Shown: in pieces, positions 37,361 to 49,200 of the stretch
Numbering within the stretch: position 1 is the first letter of the stretch
Layout: every line of letters begins with the position of its first letter
NCBI GenBank assembly: GCA_039621445.1
Contig: CP154955.1
Span: 20,759,823-20,823,822, forward strand
Direction of reading: 5' to 3'
Source of the DNA: Euglena gracilis
Taxonomy: Eukaryota; Euglenida; Euglenophyceae; Euglenales
Length of the DNA stretch: 64,000 nt
Position numbers and translations under genes: made by a program
Notes under the pieces: generated by a model
What the model saw: the letters and a program-made list of their open reading frames with translations, nothing else
Databases searched by the model: none
What the model was told of the DNA's origin: nothing

Positions 37361-37757
37361 CGCTCTTTTTTTCTGGTTCTGGGAAGGTTTTTATGCTGGG
37401 CCCTACACTTCTCTTGCTAGACACTTGACTTTTCTCGTTAAGCCAAACTTTTCATTTCTGGAAACAGTTGGAACAAATCAAAAGCTGATTTGTATGAACC
37501 ACTCAGAACGTTCCCCTGTGCATCTAGTCCAAGTGGGAGGCCTTCGATAAATGAGATCAACGTGCACCAGACAAAACCGTGCAAGATGAAAGAGAGCCAA
37601 TTATGGCTGGTCCGCAACGGGTACACAATGGGCGGAGAGATGAAGTACTGCAGCCCAGAAATGACACTGAACATACGATGCGACCATACGAACTGTGTCA
37701 GTGGTAGAGTGCAACACGTATGCGGTGAACAGTGGGGCAAAAAGTCGGCCTCGCAGA

Positions 37758-40700
37758 TCAGTCGGCTTTTGCACTTTTGCGGAGGATGTAATTCTCCACA
37801 TAGAACTTGAGGAACAGGATGAAATAACTGCCATACATCCCAGCAGCAGAGGGAGCATAAGGCAAATTATAACCGAGGAAAATAAATAGAAGAAATTCAA
37901 TCTAAGCGAAATCCAGTTTTTCTTAACGATTTTGTTTCTGGTGGTGGGTTGTGATTGCTGAAAAGCAACAATCACAACCCATCGTTACGGCCCACTTTTT
38001 TCCACAATACAAGATGAAAACTCAATATCTTAAAATGAGTGTTAACAACCTGCGGCAGATCTTGCTTTTTGACAACTAATTATTTTCCAGTCGACAGCAA
38101 GCTTGTAAAACATTTTTAAAATCGAGCAACAATATCATATGAGTTCAGAAACAGGTTTTTTTAAAGACCACCCAGGGGGTCCGGCATGTCAGCTCAGTGC
38201 GGGACCCCCCCTACCAAAAATCGGGCAGTCTGAAGGCATTCCCCAAGGGGAGGTCCGGCCATAGGACCCCCCTGGGGGTCTTCCGAGTTTAACGATGCCT
38301 GTTCACAATTTCACACTAATGTCTTATTCTACACCTGTGCGACAAGCAACCTGGCTCCTCGAGATGATGTTCCATCCTGAAGATGTGAATATTGCTGCGG
38401 AGTTTTACCCTATAGAAAAAAGCATGGCATTTCTCGTCCGTTTCCGTCTGTGGCTGGAAAATGAATCCCTTATTCAGACCCCCCCCCCCGAACTGTTCCC
38501 ACCCCAGACCGTTCCTATGGGCAGGCACCTATGGTCACTTCCTATTTTGGTGCTCTGGTCGGCCCTGGTCGGCCCTGGCCGGCCCTGGTCGGCCCTGGTC
38601 GGCCCTGGTCGGCCCTGGTCGGCAAATAGTCGGCCATAGGTGGGGGTATCCTTCACAGAAAAAATGTGAAGGGATGCAATGATTTTCTGAATTGTCTTGC
38701 CAAGATCAAAAGGAAGTGCCCCATAAGGCCTCCACTGGCTCCCCAAAAGCAACCAAAATGACCTAAAATGGCTTGAAATAACCAAAAATTACCCAAAAAC
38801 GCCAACAAAATCCACAAAAGATTGTGAAAAATGACCCAAAATTACCAAAAGGGCGCAAAATGGCCACAATGCCATAAAAAAATGCTCAGATTGACCCAAA
38901 TTAGCCCAATATTTGCCAAATCAGTGACAAATAGCCCCCAAATTAGCAAAAACTGGTCCATAATGGCCAAAATGGTGTAAAACTGGAGATTTGTGAGAAA
39001 ATTATCCAAAAATGGGTTTAATCCCCCAGGCAGCCATCAAACACATCTACACAAAACCCTCGTTGCTCACACTTTGCATCGGCCACACTACAAAAGAGCA
39101 TGCAGCAGACAGGGAAGCACACAGTCAGTCACGGTGAGGTGAAGGTTAGTGGCAGGGTCAAGGTGACAGCACTGTCAATGACAGCGTCACTGGGCCTCTG
39201 CCCTCTCGAGCTTGTCCAAACACCCCTGGCACACTGCCACGCGGGTGGGAGGCAGGGCATCCATCGGCTGCAGCTGTTTGTTGTACACAAGGCGGCATGC
39301 GACTCGTGCAGGAATCAGGCACACAAATACAGTAGGGGCACTGGAAGGGTACTGCGCAGCTTCCTCCACTGAAGGAGAGGACGCTGGTCAGCAAAGGCCT
39401 TTGGGGGGTCACACTTCCCGGGGGTCCCGCTTCTTGGCCTCCAGCCAACCTTCCTCGACATCCAACTCGCGACTTTGTGTATTAAATTCGCGGCTCGTTG
39501 GATGCCAATCCTGGCATCCAACAATCAGGGGTGCACAGTATGCGCACCCCTACAAGCATCCTCGGATTCACATGCCCCACAAGCATCCACGGATGCACAT
39601 GATCATGCACATGCCTACAACTGCAACCACAGTCGCCCGTTTATCCCACAACTTAAGATTCCCCCCATAACCTCCCTCTCCCACTGGAGCATCCACTCCA
39701 GGGAGTCACTCAGGGAAGGCCAGACGAGCCAGGGAGGAACACAGCACCAATGTGGAGGCTGTACGCAGGTATGCAGCAGGGGCACGATACCTTCGGCACC
39801 AGGGGAGTCACACACCTCCCGGAGGGGGACGGAGACAGACAGAGGGAAAGCTGCCGAATTCCTTCATCCATTCCCCTTCGGTCGGCCAACCACATGCAAG
39901 TCGGCCCTGGTCGGCCCTGGTCGGCCCTGGTCGGCCCTGGTCGGAACCCCCACCTACGGGGGTCCTGAAAATCATAGTCGGCCCTGGTCGGCCCTGGTCG
40001 GCCGTAGGTGCCTGCCTATGGGTTGGAGGACAATGATGGCTCGATGGTGGGATACTTTGCTTTGAGGAACGAACAAAGGAACGAACAAAAAAAAAGAGAC
40101 AAATTTGATGATATATTTTTAAAACCCTTTTGCGAGGCTTTTTATGCAATTCTTCTGTCTCCACAACAGGGGGCAATCATGTGTGTGTGTGTGTGTGTGG
40201 CAACAATTCACTACTGCAACCGAAACGGAAAACACGCAAATCGGGGTGCGAAACAACAAATTCAACCTTAGCCCTAGAAGACATTGCCTGTAACATCACA
40301 CACATGCATATAGCAACCAGGGGTTTTCTTAAGGACCCCCCCGGGGGGGGGGGTCCAGCCTCCGGCTGGCAAAAAGGCTGCTGGCTGGAAATGAGCTGCT
40401 GGCTGGACCCCCCCCCGGGGGTAGGGGGGGGGGGGGGGGGGGGCGGGGGACGGGGGGGGGCTGGGCTGGGCTGGGTCGACGAAAAACAAAATTTTCTAAA
40501 ACATTTTTGCCATTTTCGACATTTTGATGGATGGAGCTTGGTCAAGGCTGGGGGGCCGTGATTGGGAAGCTGTGATGAGGGGAAAAAATGCAGGCATGGG
40601 TAGCTGGGCAGCCCAGTTTGCTGGCCGGCCTGCGGCCAGCTGGCCCGTCCTCCGGCCGGGCTGGACCCGACTTTATTTCACTCGACCCCCGGGGGGGGGG

Positions 40701-42205
40701 GGGGCTCCCAGCCCGAATTTGGGCTGCTGGCTGGATTTGAGCTGGTGGCTGGCTGGACGGTAGGGTACCCTCCGGCTTAAGAAAACCCCTGATAGCAACG
40801 TGTGTGTGTGTGTGTGTGTATGCATGACAAAATAAAAATTTCATCAATAATATTCACCAGCAGCTCTTTCATCCCTTCCACCACACAAAATATGATTGTA
40901 CAATGGCATGGCATAATGTGAAACACACACACACACACTGAATAAAAAAGTGGCAGAATAATACTGATTACAATTGCAGACCACATAAGCCCCCGTTTCT
41001 CCGAACGTAGAATGCGCGTCCCCTGAGCAAAATGGAACAGGTAGTAATACGAGTCAACGTAGGTGGGGCTGCAGCCTTCTGGATGTGCATGTTGGTAATA
41101 CCTGCCGACAGAAGGCACGTGCAACCCACCCAGCTGGGCACTGGAAGAGTTGGAGAGGACATTCATCATCTCATCCTAAATAACAGACGGGGGCATTTTG
41201 GGGGGGTGCTGGAAAGAAGGGCTGGCTGGACCTCCTCTGGCCGGGGACCCCAGACCTGGGCCTCCAGCCGGCTGGAACCCCAAAACCAAACCCCACACAA
41301 GGGAGGGGTTTGCAAATGTGCGGGTTGGGGGGTTACTAGGTCCCCTCACAATTGGGAAATTGCAATACCACGCAGGGGGGGGGGGGGACACAAAAACTTT
41401 TATTGGCCTCAAAGACGCCAAAAAAAACACGAAAACCAAAATAAAAAACCTCAAAGAGCACAAAAAAAAACAACAAATTGCATTTAAAACTCTTTTAGGA
41501 GCACCCCCCCAGGATGTCCACGTTTCCATTGGAGGGGATCTAGAAAAATTTTCGGCTGCGCCAGGGAATTCTTTTTATTTTGCATAAAAATAAGCATTTT
41601 GTAACCAAAAAAATGTAAAAATGACAAAAAATGGCAAGATTTTTGGTCTCTGGGGAAAGTCAGGTCCAAAATGTAGAATTTTTCAGACTAAAATAATTCT
41701 TCTTCACTCGGCCTGACCCCCACCCCTGGGATGCAGACCCCCCCCCCCCGCCCCCACGCTCCCCTGGGTCACCAAACTTAACAATGTCTTGACTTGCCTT
41801 GGTGGTCCAGAAATATTTCTTAAAGAAGGCTCATTTAATGTTTAATAATGCACATGTTTCTGAAGAAGGGATGGATAAGATATTCAATCCACTGAAATCG
41901 GCCCTGGGCCTTGGGGGCAGGGAGTTCATTGTCATGAGATGGGGGTGAGCACATATGTTGCGATTCATAAAATAAGTCCCTCCACATATGACCCCCAAAA
42001 GACTATAAATGGGGAAGCAAACATTGTAATGAACAACAACAAGAACACCAACAACAACGATACTGATGGCTGTGGTGGCTGTGGTGGTGGTGGTGGTGGT
42101 GGTGGTGGTGGTGGTGGTGGTGGTGGTGGTGGTGGTGGTGGTGGTGGTGGTGGTGGTGGTGGTGGTGGTGGTGGTGGTGGTGGTGGTGGTGGTGGTGGTG
42201 GTGGC

Positions 42206-42250
<45 letters not shown>

Positions 42251-43201
42251 TGATTGGGCAGAAGCAGAAAATTGATGGTGGTGGTGGTGATGGTGTTGGC
42301 AATGATGGCATTGATGATGATGCGATAGAAATGGGGCAGCAACCTGGTCATTGCAACAATGAAAACGCCCACCGCCATCTGAGACAGTTGAAGTGTGGTG
42401 ATGGGCTGCCTAAGGAAGCCCAAGGATCGAGTGTAGACACACAGACCATAATAGAAATACATGACCTGGGGACGGAGGGAGGGATGGTATGGACAATACG
42501 CCAGGTCGCACCTGAAACCAACGAGGAGACACAGCTCAGCCAGTGCAAGCCGAGATGCCTACTGATTCATTGGTTCAAAGGTGGACTTTTGTGGATATTC
42601 GTGGGGCCAAAGATTCGGCATATCGCGGATTCCAATAGAAGGCTCGCACCTGAAACCAACGAGGAGACACAGCTTCAGCCAGTGTGCAAGCGAGAGGCCA
42701 TATTCATTGGTTCAAGGTGGACTTTTTGGATATTCGTGGGCAAAGATTCGGCATATCGCGGAATTCCCCTCAAAAAATATATAATAATAATAATAATACT
42801 ATAATAATAAATATTAATTATATCTATAATAATCTCCTACTAATAAATATATCATAAACGATTGTAATAATAATACTCAATAATAATTAAATCCTCATAC
42901 ATACTCAACTCCTACTAAGAATAATAATAATAATACTCATAATAATCCTAATACTCCTCATCCTAATAATCCTCATCATAATATCCTAATAATACATAAT
43001 AATACGAATCCTACTCAGATCCTAATACTAAGAATACTACTCATAGACTATACTAATATGTACACTTATATACTTATTAAAAATATTCTAATAACTATAT
43101 ATTTTTTATGTATTATTTATTATCATTTTCTAAGGACATCTTATGCACTGGCGTGAAAAAAAATAATGTGGTGACCTGGGTGTGTTAAATACTTTGAAAG
43201 C

Positions 43202-43287
<86 letters not shown>

Positions 43288-46200
43288 GTACAACTACCAC
43301 TACAACAACACCAACAACAACATCAACGTTTTGCGTTGAGAGGCTATTTATCGTTTTTGGCCTCAAGGGTTCTTTCCTTTGCTTGGCATACATTTTATTG
43401 TTTATTTGAAATGACACAAATACCTACCCCCCCCTCCCCGGGAAGCTGTCACCTGACAGGTTGTCCAGAACCGGGGACCCTGACAACTTCCTGTCATGAC
43501 AGGTTGGCCGGTACCAGGGTCCCTGACAGTTTCCTGGGCGGGACCCTGACAGTTTCCCGGGTAGGGCATTTCAAGGGAAAATGACCCTGACAGGTTGGCT
43601 GGTACTGGGACCCTGACAACTTACAGCATGACTGGTTGGCCGGTACCAGGGACCCTGACAGCTTCCCGGGCAAGACAGTTTCCCAGGGGGGGGGTAGGTA
43701 AGAATATAGGAATGGGTTTGATGATGCCACCAATTGGAGAAGGATGCACAATGATTGCCGAATACAGAGAACCCCCCCCCCAAAGCATCACAACAACTTC
43801 TTTAGAAGGGTATGGTAGAATGATCCCCTGGTAAACCAATAAGGAAAATAAATATCATACAATAAGACGCAAATGAATTCCCCAAAAATGAACAAAAAAA
43901 TCCCCAGCTGAATCTTCGTTGAGATGCTTTGTCAAAAGACAAAAGACATCCAATATGGCGCCAATACATTTAAATCAAAAAATAAATATGCAGCCGAGGA
44001 CTGCCCGAAATCCCAAAACAAGGTGGAGTCGAAGAAAAGTGTCGGTTCCATAGCGCAGACAGGGACATACTGAATGAATGCCATAATTTACGGTTGCAAA
44101 AATCACTGATGATGGATTTGAAGAAGCATACGCATAATAAGAGTTCAGCATCACTGTCAGATGGTGCCACCTGATGATGGAGGCAGAATTTCTCCACTGA
44201 TGGTGGACTTGGATTTCGACGTGTTAAAAAAAAGAGTGAATAACTAACTGAGATTCAAAATTTTGAACATGCCCTTTGAATGCAACCTGAATTATAGAAA
44301 AAAAAATGTTGAGCTTCATTACAATGACCCTCAGATAAAACGACAAAAATATTCGACAGGTAGCCGATGCTTCCTTAAAAAAACCGTGCCTGACACAAGC
44401 AGGCACACAGGTTTTGGGTCCAAGCTGGGTCAGGTCATACCCAGTCAAATTTCACTTGAAAATGGAGTTTTGCGGGAACTTTCGGCCAGCCCCTTCAGCG
44501 CCAGTGTGCCAACGCCCATCCCAAAACCCAGCCCCAGGGGGATGAAAAATTCTCAACCTATCAATAATTTCCCACCCCAGCGATGGTATAATCTTCCTCA
44601 ACATGGAAAAAAAAACTTGCAGCCCTCTGATTTGTCCTTTTTTATCTGCCTTTCATTTCGTTTTTGAACAATTTCTTGCAGCCCTCAAAATGTGAATCAG
44701 TATTTCCACACTGTTAATGGCATGGTCCAAACCCAGCCCCCCCTCCCCAGCAACCCAGTGGTCCTTCGGAGGGGGGCATTCTGACATCAAAATTGATCCG
44801 CATGAGAGCTCTGCAAAGAGATCACACGGCACCACACCAGTGGAGGAAAATAATATCTCTCTTGCGGGCCACCAGGAAGGCCGTGTCAAACATCTCCGGG
44901 AACTTCGACAGCATGAAACCAGTCATAACGAAACCCATCCACCCATAACAGGCAGCACCTGTAAGATGGGGAAATGCCTGCAATACAGATGGTCGGCTGG
45001 GGTTGGTGCCAGGATGGGCCAGCATTGCAGCACAAATTTGTCTGAGGCACGAAACAAGCGGGGGGGGGGTGCTGCCGTGCCGGGGAGGGTTGGCTTGTTG
45101 GGGGGCTTCAAGGGTCCACCAGGGAACTCTTGCCACAATATGACTTTGAAAAAACTTTCTTAAACACACCCCGATGGAGGTTTCCTCGGATTTTTTAATG
45201 CTTTCCTTTTTTTGCTGTTTTCAGGGTCAGACAAGGACAGGGTTCTCCCTTGGCCCAATTAGATCAAGAAATCATGTGCCAAAAATGCTTCATGCCATAT
45301 TCAAAGGTTCTTCTTCTTCTTCTCGTCCCAAAAATGGACCCCAAAAAATCCGCGCAAAAGATCAAAAACCACAAAACATCTGATTGCAGACAGATAAATG
45401 CAATATCTCAAAAACCGTTAGACAAAAATTCACGTCGAATCCAAATGAAATGACATGACGGAAAAAGGGCTTCTGGACATTGAGCAGGCAAACGTGTCTT
45501 CAAAATGCAGCCGGGCAGAAAAAAACCGGAGGAATAAAGAAATGAGACTTTATCAAACAAAAGCATTCTTCCAAGAAAATGCATTGGCAAACCACAACAA
45601 TCCACAAGAAAAACGAGCGGTCATTCCGAAGAGGCTGGGCTTTAAAGTCCGCCATTTCCGAATACAGACATGCACGTTGGGGGTTTCGGTTGGGAGGATG
45701 TCAAATTTTCCCGCCAGCGTTTTTCACTGAAACCTTTGGGGCCATTAAAAGCTGCACATTTTTTCTTCAGTGGTAAAATGTTGGAGGGGAATTCCTGGCA
45801 CCTGAGTTTGGGTCGTGCCCGCCAAACATCATCTCGTCCGAGCACACCATGTAGTGGAACCCTTTTTCACGGAGTCACTGCCAGGGGTGAATACTGCCCA
45901 AAAGGGTGCAGTTGGGAGCTTTCTTTGGGATAAACCGATCATTAACGCAACTTGCAAGGAGGCAGGGCAGGGTTTGCTATAAAGGCAGGTGGGAGGGCAG
46001 GTGATTTGGGCCGTCTTTGTCTTGTGAAAGGGAAAAAGAGACAGGGGGGTGTCCAAATGGGTGCCCCCCCCTTGAAGGGGTTCTCTCTATCTTCAACGCG
46101 AAACACCCAGAAAAAGTTTTGAGAACCAAGATAACCCCCCCCCCTCCTTCCAAGACCCCCGCTGTGGGGGTCCAGCTGTCTGCCAGGCTGGACTCCGCTG

Positions 46201-49200
46201 GTTCCAAGTCGAGCTCAAAAGCCAAAAGCTGGGGTTGATTTTTTCTTTCAGCAAATTTTTCAGGAACCTCGCCTCAAAAGAACTCTTTAAAACCATTTTG
46301 ACTTTCAGTGTCCAAGTTCTGCTCCAAAATTTTTGCCACCGAAAAGGGGAGAAATATGCAACAAGGCTCCTCAAAAAATGCAAAAAAAAATGCAAGGAGC
46401 TCGGGAATGTACAGTTTTCTGCTGGAGAGGACTTCAAAATAATTCAGCTGCTCCGAAAAGGCAACACCAAAAGAGAATGCGGTGCAAACTTGCAAAATGA
46501 CATGGTTGGCACACCGAGTTGCATCTACTTATATTCAGTTATGTAAAGACTGCTAATGTGAAATTGGTCCAAAAATGTGTAGTATGCAACTTCCAGTTGT
46601 CAGATAGTGAACCAATTTGCCTGTGCAAAATGCACAAAAAAATAATGCGGGAAAAGCAAAACGTGCAAAAAAAATTGCAAAAATGCGACTTTTCACAATT
46701 TTCATCATGCAAAAAAGTGCAAAATTTCAAGATTTGGGATTATGCAAAAAAAATCAAAACAAAAGACAACAACTTGCATATCCCCTCCCCTGGGGGCCAA
46801 ATTGATTAATCTGGCTCCTCGCTGAGTCAGATCATTCATTCACTTAGATTCACTTCAATTCACATAGATTCACTTTTCGAAAACCCATCTCCATGATCCC
46901 CCAGGCCCGGGGGGGGGTCAACACCAACCCACCCATCCACCCAAAAAATCATCCAAAATCGGCCGAAACCCCTTTAAAACCTTTTCTGGCCCATTTCTTT
47001 TCGGTTGAACACAAATAATGGCCCACGGGGCACCCCACCCCCGGGGGTCTAGCGACCCCAACCGACTGCCCGCCCTATCAGGCCTTCTCGTACAGACTTT
47101 TGGTCAAAAACAGAGGGGGTTCGAGGTATGTTTTCCCTCTTCACTTGCACATTGTGTGCAAGGGAGGTCTTCTATTCGGACCACTGGTCAAAAAACTAGG
47201 TGGTTTTCTATTTGGGAGGAGCCCTCCGTTCTATGAGCAGGGTTGACGGGGAATGCTGGAGACCCTAAGTTTGGTAAGTCTGACGAGGACCCTTGGCTAC
47301 CAGGGGGTGGGGAAGCAACCTATTTGCCATGCCGACGGGGTTTGGCTAATTTGATTTTTTTTGGTATCTGACATTTCAATGAATAATCCCACAAATATTC
47401 GGGGAGCCAAGATAAGATGGTAGGCAGGCTTGGGCGATCCCCCAAACTGTGCACCTTATCGATAAGGTCGATGGCTTCGCCACTGGCCCGGGACAGGCTT
47501 TTCGGACATTCACCCCATAACCAGGTATCTTGATAAGAAAGACCATACACCGGGGTGCTGGGCTAGGGCTAGAAATTTGGGCTGGCTAGAAATTTGGGCT
47601 GGCTAGCCCGGGGGGGGGGGGCTGGACCCCGGCTGGACCCGAACCGGGGCGAGCTGGACTGAAATCGAAAAAATGCCAAAAAAAGGACCTGCAGAACACA
47701 GTTTTGAAAAAACGATGCATCTGAAACCCCCCAAAAATGCCCCAAACGCCCCCCAAACCCCATTTTTGGCCACTTTTGAACACAGTTTTCCAAAAAATTT
47801 TGGGCTGGACCCCCCAAAATGGGCTGGCTGGCTGGGCTAGCAGCACCCCCCCCGGGGGGGGTGCTGCTGCGGCTGGGCTGGGCCCAAATCGGGGCTGGCT
47901 GCAGCCGCCCCCCCCCCCCGGGGGGGTTCGCAAAACCTTAGAGAGATGTATGGTCACCACACTCAAAAGAAGATGAGTCCAAAGCCATGGTTCTATGCAG
48001 AAAATGGCAACAAATTAGCTCCAGAGACGTGAAGTGTGTCAAAAATACTTTACTCTTTTTAGGTACGGGAAAAGTGCGGTTGACACGGGGGGTGTGTCAT
48101 GGACAAGGCGTGTCAAGGACAAGGGGGGGGGGAATGTAAGTAGTGCTATGCCACGTTTGAACACCCCTCCAAGGTGGGGTCAAACAGGTGTTAAATGAAT
48201 CTCTGAATTCCTTGAAAATGGCTCTCTGCCCTGTCGACGGAAGGAGGTTTGATTCCAAAGAAAAAATGAAACCAGAAAAGCCTCTGCGACGTAATGCTGA
48301 GAAGAAGTTTGGTTCCGAAAATTCTTGAATTACGCATCAATGGCAAAGGGGCATCAACGAAAAAGCAGGGTACTGCCAATCAGCAGCCGCAATCATCCAT
48401 CCCTGACTCTGACAAGACAAAAGGGAAACTCACCTGCAACAGAGAAGAGCTCAGCACGAACAAAAACCTGGTCAATTGGGGGGGGGGGGATATGACCGGG
48501 AACAATTTTTGACAGGAAAAATCCTGTTCAGAAAAATATTGGACCAATCCTTAAAATGTCGGGAAAATTCTGAGAGCTCGCTTAAAAACGGCCGGAAAAA
48601 ACTTTGAGAGAAAAAGTCTCGTGAACCCACTTTTCAGGGAAACACAAAGAATTCACACCACATTTTCACAAAACCAAATTCAAAAAATTGGTAATATTCC
48701 AAAGTCCAAATTGCAAAATAAAGCAAAAAAAATTCGAAGTATCAATACATTCTAAGCAAAAGATTTGGAGCAAAAATGCATTCCAAAAATTGGCGCCGAA
48801 GAAAATTTTTGGGAGTTCACTGGAAGAAATAATATGTTTCTTAAAATTTCCAGGAAAAATTCTAAACGCATCCTTAAAATGGCAGAAAAATCCTGGACAA
48901 AATTTCGTCCAGAATTTCTCCCACAGCAACAGCACTCCCCAGGGTTGGATGGGAAGCCTTGGGGGGGGGGCGGGTCGGACCCCCCCTCCCGACACGGAGG
49001 GGGGGGTGGTGGGTCAGACCCCCCCTCCTACCTCGAAACTGAGGAGGGGCCGAAAATTTTTCGATTTCATGGACGGGCAAAAGGCCGGATACCGGGTCGA
49101 AATCGGTCAAAAACCCTGATTTTTCTTTGAAAATCGATCCAAAAATGCTCATTTTTTGAATTTTTTGAACATTTTTTGGGGGGAAAACACCAACACATCA

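Larger units (their letters stand above)
35735..37757. other. Intergenic stretch between the elongase and the TSP1/glycosyltransferase gene
   Basis: It contains one exon-like segment (36572-36644), a family D element (36943-37230) and a CATC microsatellite (37315-37360). A minus-strand segment at about 36385-36300 reads HFCANGIQTAGG-YECVCPVG, which resembles the C-terminal half of an EGF-like domain, but no matching upstream cysteines or splice context were found. The open frame at 37740-37438 overlaps the last elongase exon in another frame and looks like T-rich 3' sequence. Confidence 0.45.

Noticed and set aside
37438-37740. Hydrophobic 100-residue minus-strand frame
   Set aside because: It overlaps the elongase 3' end in another frame and extends into probable 3' untranslated sequence; hydrophobicity comes from T-richness.
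42003-42462. Polyhistidine, polyproline, polyglycine and polyglutamine frames
   Set aside because: GGT and CAG trinucleotide arrays in an intron. The part at 42465-42344 is a real elongase exon in one frame only.
47320-47550. 76-residue minus-strand frame (MYGLSYQDTWLWGE...)
   Set aside because: Reasonable composition but no acceptor/donor pair in phase with neighbours and no recognised family; left unannotated within the elongase intron.
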